64,000 nucleotides of DNA from Pseudomonas frederiksbergensis (GCF_003732275.1 NZ_MOBM01000039.1:551013-615012), one strand, 5' to 3'; counted from the first letter of the stretch, positions 1 to 8,466 are shown. A program made the numbers and translations. The notes: a model not told the origin generated them from the sequence alone.

Positions 1-3000
1 TTCGTCGCCCAGGCCAACACCGGCACCTATGGCCAGTTCTCCATCGGCACTGACGGTGCCTGGAGCTATGTCGCCGATAGTGCGCACAACGAGTTCGTCG
101 CCGGCACCACCTACACCGACACCTTCGCCGTGAGCAGTGCCGACGGCACCGTCACCTCGGTCACCGTGCATATCCTCGGCAGCAACGATGCCGCCGTGTT
201 GTCCGCCGATGTTGCCAACCTGACCGAAACCAATGCGCCGCTGAACACCAATGGCAGCCTGACCATCAGCGACGTCGACAGCCCGGAAACCTTCCAGGCC
301 CAATCCGGCACCGACGGCACCAACGGGACCTTCGCCATCAATACCGCGGGTAACTGGAGCTATACCGCCAACTCAGCCTTCGACACACTGAATGTCGGCG
401 ACAGCCTGACCGACACCTTCACGGTACTCAGTGCCGACGGCACCGCGACCGCGGTGACGGTCACTATCAACGGCAGCAACGACGCCGCCGTGCTGTCCTC
501 GGCCAGCGTCACGCTGACCGAAACCAATGCCCCGCTGACCACGGCTGGCACCCTCACCATCAGCGACGTCGACAGCGCCGCAACCTTCCAGGCCCAATCC
601 GGTACCGCCGGCGCCAACGGAACCTTCGCCATCGATGCCGCGGGCAACTGGAGCTATACCGCCAACTCGGCCTTCGACGCGCTTAATGTCGGCGACAGCC
701 TGACCGACACCTTCACGGTACTCAGTGCCGACGGCACCGCGACTGCGGTAACGACGACCATCAACGGCAGCAACGACTCGCCGACAATCACCTCCAACGG
801 CGGTGGTGCGACGGCTTCGGTCAGCGTGGCGGAGAACACCACGGTGGTCACGACAGTGGCGGCGACCGATGCCGATCTGCCAGCGCAAACCCTGAGCTAC
901 AGCATCGTTGGCGGAGCGGATGCCGCGAAGTTCTCGATCGTTTCAGGCACAGGCGCGCTGAGCTTTGTTTCTGCGCCCAACTTTGAGGCGCCAACTGATT
1001 CAGGAACGAACAACGTCTATGACGTCATCGTGCGGGCATCGGACGGCACGCTGTTTGACGACCAGACGATTGCAGTGACCGTGACGGGAGTCAACGACAA
1101 CACCCCGACAATCACCTCCAACGGCGGTGGTGCGACCGCTTCGGTCAGCGTGGCGGAGAACACCACGACAGTCACGACCGTGGCGGCGACCGATGCCGAT
1201 CTTCCGGCGCAAACCCTGAGCTACAGCATCGTCGGCGGAGCGGATGCCGCGAAGTTCTCGATCGTTTCAGGCACGGGCGCATTGAGCTTTATCTCTGCAC
1301 CCAATTTCGAGGCCCCGACCGATTCGGGAACGAACAACGTCTATGACGTGATTGTGCGGGCATCGGACGGCACGCTGTTTGACGACCAGGCGCTCGCGGT
1401 GAGCGTGACGGGCGTCAATGACAACAGCCCGGTGATCACCTCCAACGGTGGTGGTGCGACGGCTTCGGTCAACGTGGCGGAGAACACCACGGCGGTCACG
1501 ACAGTGACGGCGACCGACGCTGATCTTCCGGCGCAAACCCTGAGCTACTCGATCCTGAATACGGCGGGGACGGACTTCAGCAAGTTCTCGATCAGTTCAA
1601 GCGGGGTGCTGACGTTCAATTCGGCGCCGGATTACGAGAATGCCCAGGATGTCGGTGGTGCTGACGGTGACAACGCCTATGTTGTGGACGTTCTGGTGGC
1701 GGACGGCAATGGCGGAACCGACACCCAGACAATTACGGTGAATGTGCAGAACGTAGTTGAAACTCCGGTTGATACCGTGGCACCGACGGTGACAGTGACG
1801 GGGACTGCCTTAGGGGGTTCGAACGGTTCAACGTCTACGGTCACATTCCAGTTCAGTGAGGTTGTGAGCGGTTTCAACCTTTCGGACGTCACGGTAACTA
1901 CAACGAGCGGAACGCCCCGCGGAACCTGGAGTAACTTCACGCAGGTAGACGGCGATACCTACACGGCGACGCTGACTAGAACACAATCCGGTGGCGTGAA
2001 AATCGATGTTACCGCAAACAGCTACACCGACCTGGCAGGTAATCCTGGTGCTGCCGGGAGCAGCGCAATCCTTCCAGCAGGCGTTGCCGGCGAACCCATC
2101 CATCTAGCCCTCAATACTCCATCGGCCGATATTAGCGGCCCGATAACCGTGTCAATCAGCGGTGTTCCCTCGGGATGGATATTCAATGCGGGAACCGACA
2201 ACGGCGACGGCACCTGGACCGTGCAGACCAGCGATCCTGGCGCATTGACTGTGACAACCCCAAGCGACTTCGCGGGAGCGTTGGTGCTTGATGTCAACAT
2301 GTACTGGAGCAACAGCGACGGCAGCGACGGTAGCGCCTATGTGTTCAACAACATCGAAGTCTATGCACCCGGCGCGCCGATCTTCGCCTTGTCCGCTGAC
2401 GACAACCTGACTGGCTCGTCCGGTGCCGATACTTTCGTCTTCGCCCAGCCGATCGGCAACAACCAGATCCACAGTTTCGATATCACGGCAGACAAGATCG
2501 ACTTGATCGGCTTCACGGGCATCAACGGTTTTGCTGATTTGAGTATCACTAACGACGCCAACGGCAATGCGCTGGTCAGCATCGGCTCCGGCCAGTCGGT
2601 CACCCTTAAAGGTGTCGATGCGGCGGACTTGAGTGAAGCGAACTTCCAGTTCGATGCGGACCCGGTCATGACCAATACCGGTACCCTCACCATTGCCGAC
2701 GGCGCGATCATGCCGTTCGGTGGCAGCATTCATAACAGCGGCACCATCGAACTCGGCTCCACCGGGAGCGAGACCAATCTCGAGATTCTGTTCCGTGGCG
2801 CGACCTTGACCGGTGGCGGCCAGGTACTGCTATCCGACAGCGCGCAAAATGTGATTTTCGGCGGCAGCGCCGACACCGTGCTGACCAACGTCGACAACCG
2901 CATTTCCGGCGCCGGCCAGTTGGGCGCCGGGCAGCTGGTACTGGTCAATGCGGGGCTGATCCTGGCCAGCGGGCTGAACAGCCTGGTGCTCGACACCGGC

Positions 3001-3915
3001 AGCCACACCATCACCAACAGCGGGGTGCTGGAGTCCACGGGTGAAGGTGGCATGACGGTCGCCAGTGCGGTCGACAACTCCGGCCACTTATGGGCCAACG
3101 GTGGCGACCTGCGCCTGCTGGCCGACGTGATGGGCGACGGCAGCGCCACCATCGACGGCGACGCGACACTGACCTTTTCCGGCGCAGCACACGGGTCTGT
3201 CGCCTTCCACGGCGAAGGCGCGGGCACGCTGGTGATCGCACAAGCAGAAGCGGCGGGCTCTCTGGTCGGCATTCTCGGTCTGGAAAGCGATGACATGCTG
3301 ACCTTCGGCGATCTCGCCTTCGGGGCCAACACCCAGCTCAGCTACAGCGCCAACGCCTCTGGCGCCGGCGGCCTGCTGACGGTGGACGACGGCGTACACC
3401 GGGCCGAGGTGAACCTGCTGGGGCACTACACTGTGGATGACTTCCAGGCCACCGACGGCGGCGAGGCCGGTACTACTGTCAGTTACAACGGCGAATCCAG
3501 CGGCACACTGGTGGGTAGCATGGAGGCGGACGTACTCAGTGGTAGTGATGGCAACGACATCATCGTGGGTCGTGGCGGGGAGGACACGCTCAGCGGTGGC
3601 GCGGGAGCCGATGTGTTCGCCTACCTCAACGTGAATGAAGGCGGCGACCATATTCTCGACTACAGCTTCGCCGAAGGTGACACCGTCGACCTCTCCGCAC
3701 TGCTCAACGCCAACTTCGTTAGCGGCAGTAGCCAAGTGTCCGACTTTGTCCAACTGGCGCAGTCCGGCAGCGACATCACCGTGAAGGTGGATGCCGATGG
3801 CGCAGCCAATGGTACGAACTTCGCCGATGTGGCGGTCCTTGCCAACACGGGCACGAGCGGTACCGATCTGGTGCGTACCTGGTTCGGGGAGGCGGACCAT
3901 ACGCTGACGGCGTGA
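1..3915 (+). CDS. RTX-type surface adhesin, C-terminal part (5' end outside window)
   Basis: The reading frame is open from base 1 to the stop at 3913-3915 (1,304 codons), so the N-terminus lies upstream. In order it shows: part of a VCBS repeat, two full VCBS repeats (98 residues each, 181-768), three cadherin-like repeats of about 108 residues (781-1752; motifs VAENTT, ATDADLPAQTLSYSI), an Ig-like module (from DTVAPTVTVTG, about 1770-2080), a first RTX-like patch (LTGSSGADTFVF, 2407-2442), a long N/G-rich section with NTGTL, NSGTIE and NSGVLE turns that resembles a beta-helix (about 2670-3500), and an RTX nonapeptide region (LSGSDGNDIIVGRGGEDTLS, about 3535-3595) before the C-terminal secretion region. 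Proteins of this build are exported by type I secretion and act in surface attachment and biofilm. The N-terminal retention module cannot be seen, and no secretion genes lie downstream. Confidence 0.9.
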   Translation, partial: FVAQANTGTYGQFSIGTDGAWSYVADSAHNEFVAGTTYTDTFAVSSADGTVTSVTVHILGSNDAAVLSADVANLTETNAPLNTNGSLTISDVDSPETFQAQSGTDGTNGTFAINTAGNWSYTANSAFDTLNVGDSLTDTFTVLSADGTATAVTVTINGSNDAAVLSSASVTLTETNAPLTTAGTLTISDVDSAATFQAQSGTAGANGTFAIDAAGNWSYTANSAFDALNVGDSLTDTFTVLSADGTATAVTTTINGSNDSPTITSNGGGATASVSVAENTTVVTTVAATDADLPAQTLSYSIVGGADAAKFSIVSGTGALSFVSAPNFEAPTDSGTNNVYDVIVRASDGTLFDDQTIAVTVTGVNDNTPTITSNGGGATASVSVAENTTTVTTVAATDADLPAQTLSYSIVGGADAAKFSIVSGTGALSFISAPNFEAPTDSGTNNVYDVIVRASDGTLFDDQALAVSVTGVNDNSPVITSNGGGATASVNVAENTTAVTTVTATDADLPAQTLSYSILNTAGTDFSKFSISSSGVLTFNSAPDYENAQDVGGADGDNAYVVDVLVADGNGGTDTQTITVNVQNVVETPVDTVAPTVTVTGTALGGSNGSTSTVTFQFSEVVSGFNLSDVTVTTTSGTPRGTWSNFTQVDGDTYTATLTRTQSGGVKIDVTANSYTDLAGNPGAAGSSAILPAGVAGEPIHLALNTPSADISGPITVSISGVPSGWIFNAGTDNGDGTWTVQTSDPGALTVTTPSDFAGALVLDVNMYWSNSDGSDGSAYVFNNIEVYAPGAPIFALSADDNLTGSSGADTFVFAQPIGNNQIHSFDITADKIDLIGFTGINGFADLSITNDANGNALVSIGSGQSVTLKGVDAADLSEANFQFDADPVMTNTGTLTIADGAIMPFGGSIHNSGTIELGSTGSETNLEILFRGATLTGGGQVLLSDSAQNVIFGGSADTVLTNVDNRISGAGQLGAGQLVLVNAGLILASGLNSLVLDTGSHTITNSGVLESTGEGGMTVASAVDNSGHLWANGGDLRLLADVMGDGSATIDGDATLTFSGAAHGSVAFHGEGAGTLVIAQAEAAGSLVGILGLESDDMLTFGDLAFGANTQLSYSANASGAGGLLTVDDGVHRAEVNLLGHYTVDDFQATDGGEAGTTVSYNGESSGTLVGSMEADVLSGSDGNDIIVGRGGEDTLSGGAGADVFAYLNVNEGGDHILDYSFAEGDTVDLSALLNANFVSGSSQVSDFVQLAQSGSDITVKVDADGAANGTNFADVAVLANTGTSGTDLVRTWFGEADHTLTA
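181..768 (+). repeat. Two tandem VCBS-encoding units of 294 bp
   Basis: Units 181-474 and 475-768 both begin AGCAACGA and code for 98 residues starting SNDAAVLS. Long stretches are nearly identical at the nucleotide level, for example the segment coding for NVGDSLTDTFTVLSADGTAT. A third partial unit precedes them. Such near-identity implies recent duplication or gene conversion and makes copy number hard to assemble from short reads. Confidence 0.85.
781..1752 (+). repeat. Three tandem cadherin-like units of 324 bp
   Basis: Units start at 781, 1105 and 1429. The first two are almost identical (ITSNGGGATASVSVAENTT and the rest of the unit). The third diverges after SYSI, where GGADAAKFS is replaced by NTAGTDFSKFS. 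Each unit contains DxD-type acidic motifs (ATDAD, VNDN) expected to bind calcium between modules. Confidence 0.8.
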
Positions 3916-3953
3916 TGTTGGGCTGGAGTTGAATCCACCGCTGCAGACAGCCA

Positions 3954-3990
3954 CAAAAAAGCCCCACCAGATCACTCTGCGTGGGGCTTT
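3954..3990 (-). terminator. Rho-independent terminator downstream of tRNA-Arg(CCT)
   Basis: A 10-bp stem AAAGCCCCAC / GTGGGGCTTT is followed on the minus strand by a run of six T. It ends transcription of the tRNA and may also act weakly on the convergent adhesin transcript. Confidence 0.75.
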
Positions 3991-3998
3991 CAACTATA

Positions 3999-4075
3999 TG
4001 GTGTCCCAGGGCAGGTTCGAACTGCCAACCTTCCCCTTAGGAGGGGGATGCTCTATCCAATTGAGCTACTGAGAC
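3999..4075 (-). tRNA. tRNA-Arg (anticodon CCT)
   Basis: A 77-nt cloverleaf with acceptor arms GTCTCAG / CTGGGAC, D-arm GCTC...AGAGC, anticodon stem TCCCC / GGGGA around loop CTCCTAA (anticodon CCT, reads AGG), T-loop TTCGAAC and an encoded CCA end. Confidence 0.93.
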
Positions 4076-4208
4076 ACAAGTCACCCGCAAAGGAATGCGG
4101 TGCGATAGACGGCGTGCATGTTAACGGGCAGGCCCGCTTTTGTCATGTCGTCCGTAGGGCTTTTTAAGTGTAGGCAGACGCCTCACGGTAGCGTGGCTTT
4201 GTTTACCG

Positions 4209-4266
4209 TGCAAATTGCATCACTGCAAAATGCCATCATTGCAAAATGCAATGCGGGCATTTTGCA
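4209..4266. repeat. Cluster of TGCAAAATGC-like elements
   Basis: Elements occur at 4209-4219 (TGCAAATTGCA), 4224-4233 (TGCAAAATGC), 4240-4249 (TGCAAAATGC) and inverted at 4257-4266 (GCATTTTGCA), 15 to 17 bp apart. The last two form a perfect 10-bp inverted repeat around a 7-bp loop. They sit in an AT-rich stretch between the minus-strand tRNA and the small gene at 4368 and look like a multi-site operator. The regulator is unknown. Confidence 0.5.
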
Positions 4267-4367
4267 AAAATATCTTAATTCATTGTTTTTAAAGAATTTA
4301 ATAGCCGTTAAACTTTTGGCATGCGGGCTGCTTGGGCTGTTCTCACTGAACACAGGAGGTCAGCCCC

Positions 4368-4601
4368 ATGAACAGCGCTCTGTTAGTCGCAAATGCGGTC
4401 GCTTTGGCGGTTCTGATGGGTTTTCATTTCTTCCCCGAAAACGACGTGGCGACGATTGCTCAACGCATCCCCCATTACCTGCAACTGCAAAAAACGCCGC
4501 AGTTGGCAGTCGTGAGCGATCAACGCGGTTTTGTCAGCCAAGAGGTGAGCCAGGAGACTATTCAGCTGCGCACACAGTCTTTCGAACGCTTGGTATTTTG
4601 A
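4368..4601 (+). CDS. Small hypothetical protein (77 aa) with N-terminal hydrophobic segment
   Basis: The start ATG follows a good ribosome-binding site (AGGAGGT) 7 bases upstream, which supports this frame over the longer overlapping frame. The protein opens with a hydrophobic segment (LLVANAVALAVLMGFHFF, residues 4-21) that could be a membrane anchor or uncleaved signal. A polar tail rich in Gln and Val follows. I do not recognise a domain. It is 22 bases upstream of another small membrane protein in the same direction, so the two probably form an operon, perhaps controlled by the TGCAAAATGC cluster. Confidence 0.6.
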   Translation: MNSALLVANAVALAVLMGFHFFPENDVATIAQRIPHYLQLQKTPQLAVVSDQRGFVSQEVSQETIQLRTQSFERLVF

Positions 4602-4623
4602 ATCACCCCATCAGGAGCACAGC

Positions 4624-4803
4624 ATGTCCAAATCAGCCGCAGGATTTTTCATCCTCGCTTTACTGAGTGGCATCCTTCATCTGTCATTGGTCCAGGACAC
4701 GGTCGTCACCCTGCCCCTGATTGCTTGCGGCGTGTTCGGTGCGCTGTTCATGCTGGCGCTGATCGCCGGGCGCAAAATCAAGTTCGATCCGGTATTGCGC
4801 TGA
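4624..4803 (+). CDS. Small two-helix inner-membrane protein (59 aa)
   Basis: ATG at 4624 is preceded by CAGGAG. Two hydrophobic segments are visible (AAGFFILALLSGILHLSLV near residues 5-23 and LPLIACGVFGALFMLALIAG near 30-49), followed by a short basic tail (RKIKF). It resembles the small protein next to phnN/phnP in P. aeruginosa (PA3371 region, from memory). The last 26 bases overlap the 3' end of the convergent phnN. Confidence 0.65.
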   Translation: MSKSAAGFFILALLSGILHLSLVQDTVVTLPLIACGVFGALFMLALIAGRKIKFDPVLR

Positions 4804-5350
4804 GGCTCAGCAGCTTCAGAAGATTGGCAACGGTGCCGGCAAGGTCGCCGGAGTTATCGAGTCGGCGGATCTGCATATCACCGATTGAATCATCAGCCGT
4901 AAACAGCGCATTACGGTGCAGTCTTGCTTCAATTTCTGCCGGGCTCTCACGCCCCCGCCGTAGCAGACGCTCGCGCAGGGCTTCATCCTTCACCGTCAAC
5001 AGCACCGGCAATAGCGTGGGATAACGCTGTTGCGCTTCTGCCAGGTGCCCGCGAGAACCGTTGATCAAAACATCGCGACCCTCCGCGAGCCATTGGTCTA
5101 TGCGCACTGGAATACCGTAATTCAGCCCATTGGCTTGCCACGACAGCGCAAAATCTCCTTTGGCTCTGCGTCGCTCGAACTCTTCGCGGGAAACCTCAAT
5201 GGCGTCTTCACCCACGGACTCTGCCGAGCGCGTGATAACGCGGCGCACGACTTCACAATTGCCTGCGCGCAACGGCTCGCGAGCGGCTTCGATGAGGCTG
5301 TCCTTGCCGGCCCCCGAAGGCCCCATTAAATAAATCAGCCTGCCATCCAT
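4778..5350 (-). CDS. phnN: Ribose 1,5-bisphosphate phosphokinase PhnN
   Basis: A 190-residue protein with a P-loop of the guanylate-kinase type (GPSGAGKDS, near residue 9) and the ITRSAE motif (near 38) typical of PhnN. The family converts ribose 1,5-bisphosphate plus ATP to PRPP and ADP, the last step of the C-P lyase phosphonate pathway. The start at 5350 follows TTTAAGG; an upstream ATG at 5377 would add nine residues before the usual MDGRLIYLMGPSG. No other phn gene is present on either side: neighbours are a small membrane protein and amrZ. It therefore seems to be an isolated copy. Confidence 0.88.
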   Translation of the reverse strand: MDGRLIYLMGPSGAGKDSLIEAAREPLRAGNCEVVRRVITRSAESVGEDAIEVSREEFERRRAKGDFALSWQANGLNYGIPVRIDQWLAEGRDVLINGSRGHLAEAQQRYPTLLPVLLTVKDEALRERLLRRGRESPAEIEARLHRNALFTADDSIGDMQIRRLDNSGDLAGTVANLLKLLSLSAIPDRT

Positions 5351-5593
5351 CCTTAAATCATCCCGCGCCACGTGCACACACTAGTAAATCGGCCATTTGC
5401 CACTATCCTGTATAAGGTAAGGAACAAGGATCGAATCCGCATAGCATGCACCTTCAGGCGTCTTCGGGCATCACCTGTCGGGCAAGAGGACGCGGTCAGC
5501 GATACGGACTCATGGATTATTTTCAAACCAGTCCGCATTTCTGGTAAGAGGTGCTGGCATTAAGCCTTTACCCAGATCAATATTTGTCACAGA

Positions 5594-5679
5594 ATTGGCG
5601 CCAATGATCTGGCTAATTTGAGGCATGATGCGCGCCTCTATCAATTCAGGTTGAACATTTGGTCGGAGTGCTTGTCCTA
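5594..5679 (+). promoter_or_regulatory. Candidate amrZ control region (palindrome and AlgU-like promoter)
   Basis: A perfect 12-bp palindrome ATTGGCGCCAAT lies at 5594-5605. GAACAT at 5653-5658, followed 16 bases later by TCCTA (5675-5679), is a partial match to the AlgU/sigma-22 pattern GAACTT-N16-TCTGA. In P. aeruginosa amrZ is AlgU-dependent and autorepressed. The assignment here is inference from a weak match. Confidence 0.35.
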
Positions 5680-5736
5680 TCTGACATCCTGCGGCCTATC
5701 CCGAGAACCGCTCCCCTGAACTAACCGGTTAAATAT

Positions 5737-6063
5737 ATGCGCCCATTGAAACAGGCAATTTATTCCAGCCGTACGGCTGACAAGTTCGTCGTACGTCTGC
5801 CAGACGGAATGCGTGAACGCATTGCCGAAGTGGCTCGCAATCATCATCGCAGCATGAACTCCGAAATCATCGCGCGCCTTGAGCAGAGCCTTATTCAGGA
5901 AGGCGCGTTGGGTGAAGAATTGAGCATGCGCCTGGACAGCCCCGAGCTGTCATTGCATGAACGCGAACTGCTGCAACGCTTCCGCCAACTCTCCCACCGT
6001 CAGCAAAACGCTCTGGTTTCGCTGATTGCCCATGACGCCGAAATGGCCGCAGACGCTTCCTGA
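5737..6063 (+). CDS. amrZ: Ribbon-helix-helix transcription factor AmrZ (AlgZ)
   Basis: A 108-residue Arc/MetJ-type regulator. The N-terminal arm is followed by the DNA-contacting strand KFVVRLPDGMRERIAEV and the helix RSMNSEIIARLEQS, then a C-terminal tetramerisation region (ELLQRFRQLSHRQQNALV). The sequence agrees closely with P. aeruginosa AmrZ as I remember it. AmrZ controls alginate, flagella, c-di-GMP enzymes and iron genes in pseudomonads. No good Shine-Dalgarno sequence precedes the ATG (AACCGGTTAAATAT), which may keep translation low. It is monocistronic, with a strong terminator right after the stop. Confidence 0.95.
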   Translation: MRPLKQAIYSSRTADKFVVRLPDGMRERIAEVARNHHRSMNSEIIARLEQSLIQEGALGEELSMRLDSPELSLHERELLQRFRQLSHRQQNALVSLIAHDAEMAADAS

Positions 6064-6080
6064 TTCATCCCGAAAGCTCA

Positions 6081-6107
6081 AGCCAGCGTAATTGCTGGCT
6101 TTTTTTT
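6081..6107 (+). terminator. Rho-independent terminator of amrZ
   Basis: Stem AGCCAGC / GCTGGCT with loop GTAATT and eight consecutive T, 18 bases after the amrZ stop codon. Confidence 0.9.
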
Positions 6108-6122
6108 GCCTGAAATTTGGCT

Positions 6123-6156
6123 AAAAAAAACCCGCCGATCAGGCGGGTTGTTTTTT
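6123..6156 (-). terminator. Rho-independent terminator of mgtE
   Basis: Stem AACCCGCC / GGCGGGTT with loop TGATC and a run of T on the minus strand, just after the mgtE stop. Confidence 0.9.
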
Positions 6157-6167
6157 GAAGCAGGATG

Positions 6168-7610
6168 TTAAAGCAGGAAAATCGTCGCCAGCCCGAGGAA
6201 GATGAAAAAGCCACCGCTGTCGGTCATGGCAGTGATCATCACACTGGCACCCATTGCCGGGTCGCGTCCAAGCCGCGCCAGGGTCATCGGAATCAAGACC
6301 CCCATCAATGCCGCAAGCAACAGGTTAAGCGTCATGGCGGCGGTCATCACCACGCCCAGTGACCAACTGCCATAAAGCAGATAGGCCACCACACCAATTA
6401 CGCCGCCCCAGACCAGACCATTGATCAAGCCGACCGCCAACTCCTTGCGCATCAGCCGCGACGTATTGCCGGTACTGACCTGGTCCAGCGCCATGGCCCG
6501 AACGATCATGGTGATCGTCTGGTTACCCGAGTTGCCACCGATACCGGCAACAATCGGCATCAATGCCGCAAGTGCTACCAGTTTCTCGATAGAGCCTTCG
6601 AACAGGCCGATCACCCGCGATGCAATGAACGCAGTGATCAGGTTCACCGCCAGCCAGGCCCAACGGTTGCGCAGGGATTTCCAGACTGACGCGAAAATAT
6701 CTTCTTCTTCACGCAGACCCGCCATGTTGAGAACTTCGTTTTCGCTCTCTTCACGAATCAGGTCGACCATTTCATCGATGGTCAGACGGCCGATCAGCTT
6801 GCCGTTCTTGTCGACCACTGGGGCCGAGATCAAGTCGTAACGTTCGAATGCTTGAGCGGCCTCGTAAGCGTCTTCGTCCGGATGAAAACTCACCGGGTCG
6901 CTGGCCATGACTTCCGACACTTGCTTTTCCGGGTCGTTGACCAGCAGACGCTTGATCGGCAACACGCCCTTGAGCACGCCATCGTAATCGACCACGAACA
7001 GTTTGTCAGTGTGGCCCGGCAGCTCCTTGAGACGGCGCAGGTAACGCAAAACCACTTCGAGACTGACATCCTCACGGATGGTCACCATCTCGAAGTCCAT
7101 CAGCGCACCGACCTGATCCTCGTCATAGGACAACGCGGAGCGGACGCGCTCACGCTGTTGTCCATCGAGGGTTTCCATCAGCTCGTGGACGACATCTCGC
7201 GGCAGCTCGGAGGCCAGGTCAGCGAGTTCGTCGGCATCCATATCCTTGGCCGCCGCCAGGAGCTCGTGATCATCCATGTCGGCGATCAGGGTTTCACGAA
7301 CCGAATCAGATACTTCGAGCAGAATGTCGCCGTCGCGATCGGCCTTGACCAATTGCCAGACCGTCAGGCGATCGTCCAGCGGCAAGGCTTCAAGGATGTA
7401 GGCAACGTCGGCGGAGTGCAGATCATCGAGCTTGCGTTGCAACTCGACGAGATTTTGCCGGTGAACCAGGTTCTCGACCCGGTCGTGATGCGGACCTTCC
7501 TGGCGATGAGTCAGGTCTTCGACCACCCGCTGGCGCTGCAGCAGCTCAACGACTTGAGCGAGGCGGTCCTGCAAGCTTTCCTGCGTTTTCTTTACTTCAA
7601 CTTCAGACAT
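6168..7610 (-). CDS. mgtE: Magnesium transporter MgtE
   Basis: A 480-residue inner-membrane Mg2+ channel. The cytoplasmic N domain (about residues 30-140) is followed by two CBS domains (about 145-265, containing VNDPEKQVSEVMASDPVSFH) that sense Mg2+. Five membrane helices fill the last third, with the conserved pore segment PIVAGIGGNSGNQ. The start is at MSEVEVKK, with GGAG 9 bases upstream; an upstream ATG at 7640 would add a proline-rich leader lacking a ribosome-binding site. It stands alone between two terminators/intergenic regions. Confidence 0.95.
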   Translation of the reverse strand: MSEVEVKKTQESLQDRLAQVVELLQRQRVVEDLTHRQEGPHHDRVENLVHRQNLVELQRKLDDLHSADVAYILEALPLDDRLTVWQLVKADRDGDILLEVSDSVRETLIADMDDHELLAAAKDMDADELADLASELPRDVVHELMETLDGQQRERVRSALSYDEDQVGALMDFEMVTIREDVSLEVVLRYLRRLKELPGHTDKLFVVDYDGVLKGVLPIKRLLVNDPEKQVSEVMASDPVSFHPDEDAYEAAQAFERYDLISAPVVDKNGKLIGRLTIDEMVDLIREESENEVLNMAGLREEEDIFASVWKSLRNRWAWLAVNLITAFIASRVIGLFEGSIEKLVALAALMPIVAGIGGNSGNQTITMIVRAMALDQVSTGNTSRLMRKELAVGLINGLVWGGVIGVVAYLLYGSWSLGVVMTAAMTLNLLLAALMGVLIPMTLARLGRDPAMGASVMITAMTDSGGFFIFLGLATIFLL

Positions 7611-7931
7611 AGGCGAACTCCACTCCCAGCAGCGGGGCACGCCGGAAGGATCAATCAGTCAATTCATGATTGTAGAAACGGGGTACTGAGTAACTACTGG
7701 GTAAGTCCATGGAGGTATTCCACAAGCCCCGGCGGGGCTGACGGGCGCAATGATAACACCGCCTGACGGTTTTAAACGTTAAAAAATCGCGGCTGAAACA
7801 AGTGCTTGCGAGACAAAGTTGAGCACCATCCTGATCCATGAAACTGCGACGACTTATCCTGAAAAGAAAACACACTGCCGCCTGAAAATGTAATGACTAC
7901 CCTTGATGGAGACCATCATGGAGGACGTCGA
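7611..7931. other. Divergent intergenic region mgtE / DUF4124 gene
   Basis: About 320 bases without a convincing gene. It holds a short GC hairpin (AGCCCCGGCGGGGCT, 7725-7739) in what would be the mgtE leader, and an AT-rich part (7765-7900) suited to promoters. I see no recognisable riboswitch. Confidence 0.5.
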
Positions 7932-8447
7932 ATGCCATCGATTGCTCGTTATTTACTTGCCGCCCTGCTCTGCCTGCCGTCTCAGGTGCTCGCCACGACC
8001 GTTCACCGGTGCGAAGCCACCAATGGGCACATCACCTTCACGACCTTGAGCTGCACGGCCGGAGAAAGCCTCTCACTTCAGGACGTACGCACGTTTTTGC
8101 CGGGCAGCGCGACACCCCTGATACCAGAAGCCGAGCTGCGCGAAACACCTGGTACGAAATACCAAAGGAGAGAGCCGACGATCGTTGGTCAGTCCGAGGG
8201 CAAATGTGGAAATCTGCTCAGCGCGAAGGAACGCCGCATAGCAATCATCAACCAGCGGGTCGTTGCCGGCATGAGTCAGCAGGACGTCGAAAGCGCTCTG
8301 GGCAAACCCGACAAGATCAGCACCCGCAATTCAGCCACAAGCTACCGCTACGACAACAAGCGAGGGCGCAGTGCTCATATCGAGTTCGACGAGAAAGGTT
8401 GTACCAAAGGAAAAGCCAAATCGCAGACGGCAAAAAGCCCGCGTTAA
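7932..8447 (+). CDS. Exported DUF4124 protein with BamE/SmpA-like C-terminal half
   Basis: ATG at 7932 follows GGAGGAC with good spacing; an in-frame ATG at 7893 lacks a site. The 171-residue product has a signal peptide (IARYLLAALLCLPSQVLA, cleavage near residue 22), then a DUF4124-type segment (TTVHRCEATNGHITFTTLSC) with a cysteine pair. The C-terminal part (INQRVVAGMSQQDVESALGK, then SYRYDN and IEFDEKGC) resembles the SmpA/OmlA fold. Function in the envelope is unknown. The stop codon lies inside the terminator hairpin. Confidence 0.8.
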   Translation: MPSIARYLLAALLCLPSQVLATTVHRCEATNGHITFTTLSCTAGESLSLQDVRTFLPGSATPLIPEAELRETPGTKYQRREPTIVGQSEGKCGNLLSAKERRIAIINQRVVAGMSQQDVESALGKPDKISTRNSATSYRYDNKRGRSAHIEFDEKGCTKGKAKSQTAKSPR

Positions 8448-8462
8448 ACGCGGGCTTTTTGG
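8433..8462. terminator. Bidirectional terminator overlapping the stop codon of the DUF4124 gene
   Basis: Perfect stem AAAAAGCCCGCGTT / AACGCGGGCTTTTT. The TAA stop at 8445-8447 is in the loop region. T-runs on both strands let it serve the plus-strand gene and the minus-strand tRNA operon. Confidence 0.9.
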
Positions 8463-8466
8463 TGTT

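Noticed and set aside
181..1752. Regular direct repeats that might suggest a CRISPR array
   Set aside because: Units are 294 and 324 bp, in frame, and code for protein modules; there are no short repeats with spacers.
111..3993. Several long open frames on the minus strand across the adhesin
   Set aside because: They mirror the repeated codons of the adhesin, lack ribosome-binding sites and read as low-complexity Val/Ala/Arg-rich protein.
6852..7766. 304-residue plus-strand frame antisense to mgtE
   Set aside because: Shadow of the MgtE codons; no start site signal and His/Gln/Asp-rich composition typical of antisense frames in GC-rich genes.
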